From Bifidobacterium samirii (lineage in GTDB: Bacteria > Actinomycetota > Actinomycetes > Actinomycetales > Bifidobacteriaceae), in NCBI RefSeq assembly GCF_003952945.1, contig NZ_QXGK01000001.1, positions 233,448-297,447 of the forward strand: a stretch of DNA of 64,000 bases, in the 5' to 3' direction. Below the pieces are notes generated by a model. The model made no database searches, was not told the DNA's origin, and worked only from the letters and a program-made list of their open reading frames with translations. Positions 45,441-52,848 of this stretch are shown here, piece by piece. The position numbers and the translations under genes were made by a program. Each line of letters begins with the position of its first letter. The first letter of the stretch is position 1.

Positions 45441-45749
45441 TTACAGCTTGATCTCGATGTTGACGTCCGCCGGCAGATCAATGTGCATCAGGGAGTCCAC
45501 GGCCTTGGGGGTCGGGTCCACGATGTCGATGAGACGCTTGTGGGTGCGCATCTCGAAATGCTCGCGGGAATCCTTGTACTTGTGAGGAGAACGGATAACG
45601 ACGAACACGTTCTTCTCGGTCGGGAGCGGAACCGGGCCAACCACAGTTGCGCCCGCGTTCGTCACCGTTTCGACGATCTTCTTCGCCGATTGGTCGATGA
45701 CCTCGTGGTCATAGGACTTAAGCCTGATGCGGATTTTCTGTCCCGCCAT
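45441..45749 (-). CDS. rpsJ: 30S ribosomal protein S10 (NusE)
   Basis: S10 is part of the 30S head and acts with NusB in antitermination. The 102-residue protein reads [59 protein letters not shown] and ends VNIEIKL. It starts the S10 operon, with a 400-base upstream gap. Confidence 0.98.
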   Translation of the reverse strand: MAGQKIRIRLKSYDHEVIDQSAKKIVETVTNAGATVVGPVPLPTEKNVFVVIRSPHKYKDSREHFEMRTHKRLIDIVDPTPKAVDSLMHIDLPADVNIEIKL

Positions 45750-46155
45750 TGCCTTCCGCCCTTTCTAGCGATTCGTGTACTGTTTACCAACCTGTATTCA
45801 TCAAAGGGCACCGGCGAGGTCGGCCGCACGAAGACCCACCTCTGGCGAGGTGACCTCGTGGCCGAGCCACATCAGTGCGCAGGCATCCAAGCACCCACTC
45901 TCATGGATCCATGTCCTGCGCTCGCTTTTTTGATTCCAATTTGCGAGCCCTAAATCAGGCAACTGCTTCATTAAACCACCCGCCCTACCCTTAGGGACTC
46001 CGGGCGTGTCGCGCTCCGTGGGCAGGACTGCGGCCGGACTTCGGCCGGTCTGCGGGCTCGCACCGGCGGTCCCGTCATCGGCGATCCGGCGACCCGCGTC
46101 CGACCGTCGGAGATAACTCTGGCGCGTCCGCGGACGCTCCCCTATCGTAGGCGGC
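45750..46155 (-). promoter_or_regulatory. S10 operon upstream region
   Basis: No gene is present. A GCTCGC/GCGAGC hairpin with an A/T-rich loop lies at 45920-45948, and GC-rich inverted repeats lie near 46020-46060. The S10 operon promoter and the YwiC-like gene promoter must lie in this divergent gap, but no hexamer pair stands out. Confidence 0.45.
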
Positions 46156-46980
46156 ATGACCTCATCACCGCATACGCAGACCACCCGCACCGGCGCGAGG
46201 CCGACGACGGCCCGCGACTGGATCCCCGACCAGCCCGGCGCATGGATGATGGCGCTCTCCCCCGCGCTGGCCGGCATGATCGTCGGCGGACCGAACCTCA
46301 CGACGCTCTGGCTGCTCGTCGCATGGACGCTGTGCTACTGCGTCCAGTTCACCGCCTCCCGATGGCTCACGTCGCGCTTCGCGCGCCGCTACCTGCCGCC
46401 GGCGGCGACGTACGCGGCGGCCCTCGTCGTCGTCGGGCTGCCGTTCCTGATCATGCATCCGACCGTGCTGTGGTGGGCGCCGCTGTACGCCGTGCTGGCG
46501 GCGCTGTCGTTCGCGGCGGCGTGGCTGCGCCGCGAACGCACGCTGTGGGGCAATGCGGTCGCGGTCGTCGCCGCCTGCTCGATGGCGATGGTCGTCGCCT
46601 CGTTCGGCAGCCGGGCGGCCAGCGCCGCGCATCCGGCCCTCGTCAACGGAGGTCCGCCGGCGGCCGTCACGTTCCTGCTCGTCCAGTTCGGTTCGGTGCT
46701 GTTCGTCAAGACGATGATCCGGGAGCGCGGCAAGCGCGCGTATCTGCTCGCCTCGTGGGGCTGGCATGCGGCGCTGCTGGCCGTGGCGGCCGTCCTGTGG
46801 GCCGTGCTGGGATTCGGCCGGCCGTTCGTGATGCCGCTGATCCTGTGCGTCTGGCTGCTGGCGCGCGCGGTCGCGCTGCCGCTGATCGCCCGGCGCCGGC
46901 GGCTGAAGCCGATCGTCGCCGGCGTCGTCGAGATCGTGTCGAGTCTGCTGGCGTTCGCCGCGGTCGTCATGACGTTCTAG
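46156..46980 (+). CDS. YwiC-like membrane protein
   Basis: The 274-residue protein has about seven to eight hydrophobic helices. The segment WIPDQPGAWMMALSPALAGM near residue 22 fits the conserved P-x2-GAW region of the YwiC-like family of unknown function, here DQPGAW instead of EHGAW. Pairs of Arg/Lys at helix ends place the N terminus inside. It diverges from the S10 operon and shares a bidirectional terminator with adhE. Confidence 0.75.
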   Translation: MTSSPHTQTTRTGARPTTARDWIPDQPGAWMMALSPALAGMIVGGPNLTTLWLLVAWTLCYCVQFTASRWLTSRFARRYLPPAATYAAALVVVGLPFLIMHPTVLWWAPLYAVLAALSFAAAWLRRERTLWGNAVAVVAACSMAMVVASFGSRAASAAHPALVNGGPPAAVTFLLVQFGSVLFVKTMIRERGKRAYLLASWGWHAALLAVAAVLWAVLGFGRPFVMPLILCVWLLARAVALPLIARRRRLKPIVAGVVEIVSSLLAFAAVVMTF

Positions 46981-47021
46981 GCGGTGTCGGACGGCCCGGT
47001 TCCGTCCTGCATAGAAATGGA

Positions 47022-47069
47022 CATAGCGAAGGAGCCCGGCCCCTGATGGGGTCGGGCTCCTTCTCTATG
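47022..47069. terminator. Bidirectional terminator between the YwiC-like gene and adhE
   Basis: CATAG.GAAGGAGCCCG.CCC pairs with its complement through CGGGCTCCTTC.CTATG, over about 20 bp. It lies 40 bases from each convergent gene. Confidence 0.85.
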
Positions 47070-47105
47070 CGGACCTATCCGGAAGCGAGGTTCCGGATGT
47101 CAGGC

Positions 47106-49838
47106 TCAGATGCGCTCGGAGGCTTCCTCCGTGGCGGCCTCGCCCTCGCGCTCGACGCGCAGGCGATGGCCCTCGGCCTGGGACACGCCGTAGTACGCGG
47201 CGATGGCGATGTCCTTCATGTCCTCGATCTGCGGGATGCGCGGGTTCGCCGGGGCGCACTGGTCCTCGTAGGCGCGCATGCCGATCTGGTCGAGCACGCT
47301 CCAGAAGTAGTCCTCGTCCACGCCGCAGTCCTGGAAGGACTTGTTCATGCCGAGCTTGTTGTCGCGGTAGTCCTCGACGGCCTTGGCCAGGTTCTCGACG
47401 GCCTCCGCCGGGGTCTTGCCCGGGTCGACGCCGAGGTTGATGGCCAGCTCGCGGTAGCGCTCGTCGGCGATGTACTTGTTGTACTTCGGCCACGAGGTCG
47501 GCTCCTCCGGCACCTGGCCGTTGTAGCGGATCACGTACGGCAGCAGGATGGAGTTGGTGCGGCCGTGGGCGATGTGGCACAGGGCGCCGATGGTGTGGCT
47601 CATGCCGTGGCACATGCCCAGGAACGCGGAGCCGAAGGCCATGCCGGCCATGGTGGCGGCGTTGTGCATCTTCTCCTGCGCCTGCGTCTTCTCCAGGCCC
47701 GGCTCGCCGTTGACGGACTCGGCCAGGTTGTTCCAGATCAGCTTGGCCGCGTGCAGCGCCATGCCGTCGGTGAAGTCGTTGGCGTAGACGGACACGTAGG
47801 CCTCGAAGCTGTGGGTCAGGGCGTCGAAGCCGGCGTCGGAGGCCAGGCGACGCGGCTGGGTGCGGGCCAGGACCGGGTCGACGATGGCGACGGACGGGGT
47901 GAGCGCGTAGTCGGTGATCGGGTACTTGTAGCCGGTCTTGTGGTCGGTGATCACGGCGAACGGCGTGACCTCGGAGCCGGTGCCGGACGAGGTCGGCACG
48001 CACACCAGCTTGGCCTTGGAGCCCAGCGGCGGGATCTTGAACGCGCGCTTGCGGATGTCGAAGAACTTCTCGCGCACGTCGGAGAAGGAGATCTCCGGGT
48101 GCTCGTAGAGCAGCCACATGATCTTGGCCGCATCCATCGGGGAGCCGCCGCCGACCGCGATGATCGTGTCGGGCTCGAACTCCTCGCGCATCATCTCCGC
48201 GCCCTTCTCGACGGTCTCGACGGACGGCTCCGGCTCGACGTAGTCGATGATGCGGAAGGTGACGTTGTTGGCGCGGGCACGCAGCTGGTCGATGACCTTG
48301 TCGATGATGCCCAGCTGCTCCATGACGCGGTCGCACACGATGACGGCGCGCTCGATGCCCTCCATGTCGCGCAGGTACTTGATCGCGTTCGGCTCGAAGT
48401 AGGTCTTGGCCGGGATCTTGAACCACTGCATGTTGTTGTTCCTCCGAGCGATGCGCTTGATGTTGATCAGGTTCACGGCCTGCACGTTGCCGGAGACGGA
48501 GTTGCCGCCGTAGGAGCCGCAGCCCAGGGTCAGCGACGGGGCGATCGAGTTGTAGATGTCGCCGACGCCGCCCAGCGAGGACGGGGAGTTCCAGATGATG
48601 CGGCAGGCGTGCATGCGCTTGCCGTACTCGCGCACGAGCTCCTGGTTGTTGGTGTGGATGGCGGCGGTGTGGCCGGCGCCCAGCTTGAGCATGGCCTCGC
48701 ACATCTCGAACGCCTGCTCCTTGTTGTCGGACTTGAGCACGGCGTGGACCGGGGCGAGCTTCTCGTGGGTCAGCGGCTCGTCGTCGGAGACCTCCTTGCA
48801 CTCGGCGGCCAGGATGGTCGCGTCGGCCGGGATCTCGAAGCCGGCGGCCTTGGCGATGAACTGCGGGGACTTGCCCGGCACCACGGAGTTGAGGACCGGC
48901 TTCTGGCCGGAGCCGGCGGTGCAGCCGAACATGTACTGCTCGAGCTTCGCCTTCTCCTCGGCGTTCACGAAGTAGGCCTTGCGGCGCTTGAGCTCCTTGA
49001 CCAGACGCGCGTAGACGTCCTTGTCGGCGATGATGGCCTGCTCGGTGGCGCAGATCATGCCGTAGTCGAAGTGCTTGGACAGGATGAGGTCGTTGGCCAC
49101 GCGCACGACGTCGACGTCCTTGTCGATGTACGCCGGGGCGTTGCCCGCGCCCACGCCCAGGGCCGGCTTGCCCGAGGAGTAGGCGGCCTTGACCATGCCC
49201 GGACCGCCGGTGGCCAGGATGGTGGCGATGCCCGGGTGCTTCATCAGCGCGCCGGTGGCCTCGATGGACGGATGCTCGATCCACTGGATGCAGTTCTCCG
49301 GGGCGCCGGCCTCGATGGCGGCGTCGCGCACGATGCGCGCGGCCTCGGCGGAGCACTTCTGGGCGCCCGGGTGGAAGCCGAACACGATCGGACAGCGGGT
49401 CTTCAGGGCGATGAGGCACTTGAAGATCGCGGTGGAGGTCGGGTTGGTGACCGGGGTGACGCCGGCGACGACGCCGACCGGCTCGGCGATCTCGTCGATG
49501 CCCATCACGTCGTCCTCGCGGATGATGCCGACGGTCTTCTGGCCGGCCAGGTAGTTGGTGACGTGCTCGCAGGCGAAGATGTTCTTGGTGGCCTTGTCCT
49601 CGACCAGACCACGGCCGGTCTCGTCGACGGCCATCTTCGCGAGCACGAGGTGCTTGTTCAGCGCGGCGACCGAAGCCTTGGCGACGATGCGGTCGACCTG
49701 CTTCTGATCGAGCTTCTCGAACTCCGCCAGAGCCTTCAGACCCTTGTTGACGAGGGCGTCGACCTCGGCCTCGGCCGCGGCCTGCTTCTCTTCGGGGGTC
49801 GGCTTGGTCGGAGCTTCGACCTTCTTTGCTTCTGCCAT
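47106..49838 (-). CDS. adhE: Bifunctional aldehyde-alcohol dehydrogenase AdhE
   Basis: AdhE reduces acetyl-CoA to acetaldehyde and ethanol, regenerating NAD during fermentation; in bifidobacteria it makes the ethanol of the bifid shunt. The 910-residue protein has the N-terminal CoA-acylating aldehyde dehydrogenase (NPTSTAIFKCLIALKTRCP, catalytic Cys in GMICATEQAI) and the C-terminal iron-type alcohol dehydrogenase (VGGGSPMDAAKIMW, THSFEAYVS, GMSHTIGALCHIAHG with metal-binding His). The ATG at 49838 follows GAGGAGGATTC. A candidate promoter lies about 80 bases upstream. A ROK-family regulator is divergent. Confidence 0.97.
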   Translation of the reverse strand: MAEAKKVEAPTKPTPEEKQAAAEAEVDALVNKGLKALAEFEKLDQKQVDRIVAKASVAALNKHLVLAKMAVDETGRGLVEDKATKNIFACEHVTNYLAGQKTVGIIREDDVMGIDEIAEPVGVVAGVTPVTNPTSTAIFKCLIALKTRCPIVFGFHPGAQKCSAEAARIVRDAAIEAGAPENCIQWIEHPSIEATGALMKHPGIATILATGGPGMVKAAYSSGKPALGVGAGNAPAYIDKDVDVVRVANDLILSKHFDYGMICATEQAIIADKDVYARLVKELKRRKAYFVNAEEKAKLEQYMFGCTAGSGQKPVLNSVVPGKSPQFIAKAAGFEIPADATILAAECKEVSDDEPLTHEKLAPVHAVLKSDNKEQAFEMCEAMLKLGAGHTAAIHTNNQELVREYGKRMHACRIIWNSPSSLGGVGDIYNSIAPSLTLGCGSYGGNSVSGNVQAVNLINIKRIARRNNNMQWFKIPAKTYFEPNAIKYLRDMEGIERAVIVCDRVMEQLGIIDKVIDQLRARANNVTFRIIDYVEPEPSVETVEKGAEMMREEFEPDTIIAVGGGSPMDAAKIMWLLYEHPEISFSDVREKFFDIRKRAFKIPPLGSKAKLVCVPTSSGTGSEVTPFAVITDHKTGYKYPITDYALTPSVAIVDPVLARTQPRRLASDAGFDALTHSFEAYVSVYANDFTDGMALHAAKLIWNNLAESVNGEPGLEKTQAQEKMHNAATMAGMAFGSAFLGMCHGMSHTIGALCHIAHGRTNSILLPYVIRYNGQVPEEPTSWPKYNKYIADERYRELAINLGVDPGKTPAEAVENLAKAVEDYRDNKLGMNKSFQDCGVDEDYFWSVLDQIGMRAYEDQCAPANPRIPQIEDMKDIAIAAYYGVSQAEGHRLRVEREGEAATEEASERI

Positions 49839-50244
49839 GAATCCTCCTCGACTTGCGTGTAGCAAATTGGGTGTTCCGCCCGCGCGGAGCGGACATTGTG
49901 CGGCCCGCTGCGGGATCATACCCGCGCGATGTGGCCTGCGTCACAATCTACCCGATGACGTTGCGCCCCGCATGCGCACATTTCCCCCGGCGTTTCATGT
50001 GATGTCTTGTGCCATTTTTGTGCAAAACCGTTCGCTTTGCCGTGATTTCGACGCCAAATACGTCGATTTTGAGGGGTTTTGTTCACTTTCGACCGTTTTC
50101 TCACACCCTAGAACCGGTCTCATCTCCCACTCTTTTGCAAAGTCATTTATCAAAAGAAAAAAGATACTACCCAAATACATAAAGCGACTTTGCAAAAGTG
50201 GTATGATAATCATCGAAAACGGCCTTATCAGGCGGGAGAGGACG
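49839..50244. promoter_or_regulatory. adhE-ROK divergent regulatory region
   Basis: The 406-base gap turns AT-rich toward the ROK gene. For adhE, minus-strand TGACGC (49938-49943) and TATGAT (49915-49920) are spaced by 17. For ROK, TATGAT lies at 50202-50207. A perfect inverted pair CTTTTGCAAAGTC (50132-50144) and GACTTTGCAAAAG (50186-50198), centres 54 bp apart, is a likely operator for the ROK protein. A second, looser pair built on GTGCAAAACC/GGTTTTG occurs near 50020-50090. Confidence 0.6.
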
Positions 50245-51378
50245 ATGACGACCACCACACCGGCAGCCGACGCACGTCACGACAGCGCGCGCATCATCCT
50301 GCGGCACCTGTACGCGAACCGGCGCGCCACCAAACGCGATCTGCAGCAGACGCTGGGGCTGAGCCTGCCCACCATCGGCGCGCGACTGCGTGAACTCGAG
50401 GACGACCGGCTCGTCACCTGCGACGGGGAGGCGGCGTCGACCGGCGGCCGCAAGGCGCGCACCTACGCGTTCGCGTCCGCATCCCACGTCGCCATCGGCG
50501 TGGCCATGCGCCCCACCGAACTGACCGTGTGCGCCGTCGACCTGTACGGGTCGGTCGTCGCGCGCGTCGACCGGACCACCGTCTACCGCAACGACAACGC
50601 CTACTACCAGCGGGCCGGCGCGCTCGTCGACGAGGTCGCCGCCGAGCAGGAGCGCGACGGGCGCGTCGTGCTCGGCGTCGCGTTCGTCGTGCAGGGCATC
50701 GTCGCCCCCGACGGCTTATCCGTCGCGTTCGGTCCCATCATGGGCAACACCGGACTGACGCTCGCCACGCTCGCCCAGAACGTGCATCATCCGGCGACGA
50801 TGATCCACGCCGCCGACGCCGACGCGACCGCCGAACTGTGGTTCGACCGCGACCTGCGCGACGCGGTCTGCCTCTACCTCGACCGGCGCGTCGGCGGCGC
50901 GCTCGTCATCGACGGGCGGCTGCGACAGGGACCCAACCGCTGCAACGGGGGCATCGAACACATGACGCTCATGCCCGGCGGACGCGCCTGCTACTGCGGG
51001 CAGCGCGGCTGCGTCGACGCGTACTGCTCGCCCGAGACGCTGCCCGAGGACTACGAGAGCATCCCCGGCTTCTTCAGCGTGCTCGAACAGGGCGAGACGC
51101 ACCACCGCGAGCGCATGAACGAATGGCTCGACCACATCGCGCAGGCGATCGTCAACGCACGCACCGTGGTCGCCGGCGACGTGGTCGTGGGCGGCGAGGC
51201 GGCTCAGTACCTCGTCGACGAGGACATCGCCGCGCTGCGTGCGCGCGTAGAGGCCCGCACGCCGTACGGAACCGACCGGTTCACGCTGCGCAAGGGGCTC
51301 GGACTCGAGGGACAGGACGTCGTCGGCGCCGCGCTCACGCTCATCGGACCGTATCTGCGCGACCTGCTCGGCGACTGA
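50245..51378 (+). CDS. ROK-family transcriptional regulator
   Basis: The 377-residue protein has an N-terminal winged HTH (about 15-70, RILRHLYANRRATKRDLQQ and LSLPTIGARLRELEDDRLV split over the helices) and a C-terminal sugar-kinase-like ROK domain. The ROK zinc cluster is visible in GGIEHMTLMPGGRACYCGQRGC (CxCGxxGC), with the metal His in EHM. Kinase-type DxG motifs are weak, so it is a regulator rather than a sugar kinase. ROK repressors respond to sugars. It probably binds the inverted repeat that overlaps its own promoter and may affect adhE. The ATG at 50245 follows GGGAGAGG. Confidence 0.88.
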   Translation: MTTTTPAADARHDSARIILRHLYANRRATKRDLQQTLGLSLPTIGARLRELEDDRLVTCDGEAASTGGRKARTYAFASASHVAIGVAMRPTELTVCAVDLYGSVVARVDRTTVYRNDNAYYQRAGALVDEVAAEQERDGRVVLGVAFVVQGIVAPDGLSVAFGPIMGNTGLTLATLAQNVHHPATMIHAADADATAELWFDRDLRDAVCLYLDRRVGGALVIDGRLRQGPNRCNGGIEHMTLMPGGRACYCGQRGCVDAYCSPETLPEDYESIPGFFSVLEQGETHHRERMNEWLDHIAQAIVNARTVVAGDVVVGGEAAQYLVDEDIAALRARVEARTPYGTDRFTLRKGLGLEGQDVVGAALTLIGPYLRDLLGD

Positions 51379-51397
51379 ACGCCGGCACGGCCGGCCG

Positions 51398-51715
51398 GTT
51401 GCGTCGCAATCCGTGACCGGCCCCGGGCCATCCCATACCGATTGCGACGCAACACGCGTCCCCAGCGTCGCAATCCGCATGAGAATTGACGGTCTCATAC
51501 GAATAACGACGCAATTCATCCCCATAGCGTCGTTATTCGCACAGAACTGGCCCATCCCATACGAACGGCGACGCAACACACGTCCCCAGCGTCGCAATCC
51601 GCATCGGGAACAGCTTCCGCATACAGGTTGCGACGTGACACGGGCTTTCTGCGTCGTGATTCGTAATCGACCGGCCCATCACATACGAACGGCGACGTGG
51701 ACGGGACGTATGGGA
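51398..51715 (+). repeat. 62-bp hairpin-repeat array D (about 5 units)
   Basis: Cores begin at 51444, 51506, 51568, 51630 and 51692, each exactly 62 bp apart. The second unit pairs GAATAACGACGC with GCGTCGTTATTC, while its neighbours pair ATTGCGACGC with GCGTCGCAAT, a double change that keeps the stem. A half unit begins the array. It lies between the convergent ROK and VOC genes. Confidence 0.9.
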
Positions 51716-51718
51716 CCG

Positions 51719-52120
51719 TTACTTGACGATCTGGCAGAACTCAATCGTCTCGCGGTTGGGGCCGAACACGTTGAAGTAGCGGATGCCCTTGTCCCAGAAC
51801 GTCGGAATCGACTGGATCTCGCTCTCGCGCGTCTCCAACCCCAACGCCTTCGCGTTCTCCCACGCGGCCTCGATGTCCGGGGTGTCGAATGCCCAGTGGT
51901 TGATCGCGCCGGCGGCCATCGGCGCCTCCTCGCCCTCCCACGTCTCGATCGTCAGATGACCGTAGCGCAGGAACGCGCACCGGTTCTCCCCGTTCGGGTA
52001 GACGCCCACCAGCTCGAAGCCGAGCTTGTCGACGTAGAACGCGATCGTCTCGTCGAGGTCGCGGGCGATCATGCCCGAATGCTGCAGGTCGGTGGTGAAC
52101 GCGGTCATCGGTGCGGTCAT
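51719..52120 (-). CDS. VOC-family (glyoxalase/dioxygenase-like) protein
   Basis: The 133-residue protein has the paired beta-alpha-beta-beta-beta fold of vicinal oxygen chelate proteins: MIARDLDETIAFYVDKLGFEL in the first half, INHWAFDTPDIEAAWENAKA and YFNVFGPNRETIEFCQI in the second. Candidate metal ligands are the first-half His (QHSG), the central His (INHW) and Glu in ETIEFCQ. The reaction is unknown; lyases, thiol transferases and antibiotic-binding proteins share this fold. It is flanked on both sides by hairpin-repeat arrays D and E. Confidence 0.82.
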   Translation of the reverse strand: MTAPMTAFTTDLQHSGMIARDLDETIAFYVDKLGFELVGVYPNGENRCAFLRYGHLTIETWEGEEAPMAAGAINHWAFDTPDIEAAWENAKALGLETRESEIQSIPTFWDKGIRYFNVFGPNRETIEFCQIVK

Positions 52121-52159
52121 GGGATCCTCCTTCGTCGTGGACCGTCGCGGATACGCATC

Positions 52160-52785
52160 CCAGCGTAGCCGTCGGCGTCGCGATCCGCACACGAACCGAC
52201 CGTCGCATACGAACGGCGACGCAACACACGGCCGCAGCGTCGCATCCTGTACAGGAACGGTCCATCATGTGCGGATAACGACGCAACACACGACTGCAGC
52301 GTCGCAATCCGCATGGGGATGGGTCATCACATACGAATTACGTCGCAATCCACAGCGGACCGGCCCAACCCATACGAATCGCGACGCAAAACGCGGCCGC
52401 AGCGTCGCAATCCGTATGGAAATGGTCCGGCACGTACGAACGGCGACGCGAACAGGGGTGTCCTCGTCGCAACCTGTACAGAATCGGTCCATCGTGTGCG
52501 GATAACGACGCGGGACGCGGCCGTAGCGTCGCAATCGGTACAGGAACGGTCCCATCACATACGAACGGCGACGCGAACAGGGGTGTCCTCGTCGCAACCT
52601 GTACAGAATCGGTCCATCGTGTGCGGATAACGACGCGGGACGCGGCCGTAGCGTCGCAATCGGTACAGGAACGGTCCCATCACATACGCGAACGGCGACG
52701 CAACACGCGGGAACAGCGTCGCAATCCGTACGGAATCGGCCGGTCCCATACGAACGGCGACGCGGGATGCAGGCATGAGGAAGAA
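52160..52785 (+). repeat. 62-bp hairpin-repeat array E (about 10 units)
   Basis: Cores begin at 52216, 52278, 52340, 52381, 52443, 52505, 52568, 52630, 52695 and 52757. Most steps are 62 bp; the unit at 52340 has lost about 21 bp. Two consecutive units (52435-52559) are repeated exactly at 52560-52684. It fills the divergent gap between the VOC gene and the debranching-enzyme gene and ends about 65 bases before the latter's start. Confidence 0.92.
52435..52684 (+). repeat. Perfect 125-bp tandem duplication inside array E
   Basis: Bases 52435-52559 and 52560-52684 are identical by eye, each covering two hairpin units. Older neighbouring units differ at several positions, so this duplication is recent. 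Confidence 0.9.
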
Positions 52786-52848
52786 ACGGCCGTCGGGGAT
52801 GCGGACGGAACCGGGATTGGCGCGCGCGGCGACCGTACAATGGGCATC

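Noticed and set aside
49890-50140. Rex-type operator (TTGTGA...TCACAA) upstream of adhE
   Set aside because: TTGTG and CACAA pieces exist but are not spaced as one palindrome.
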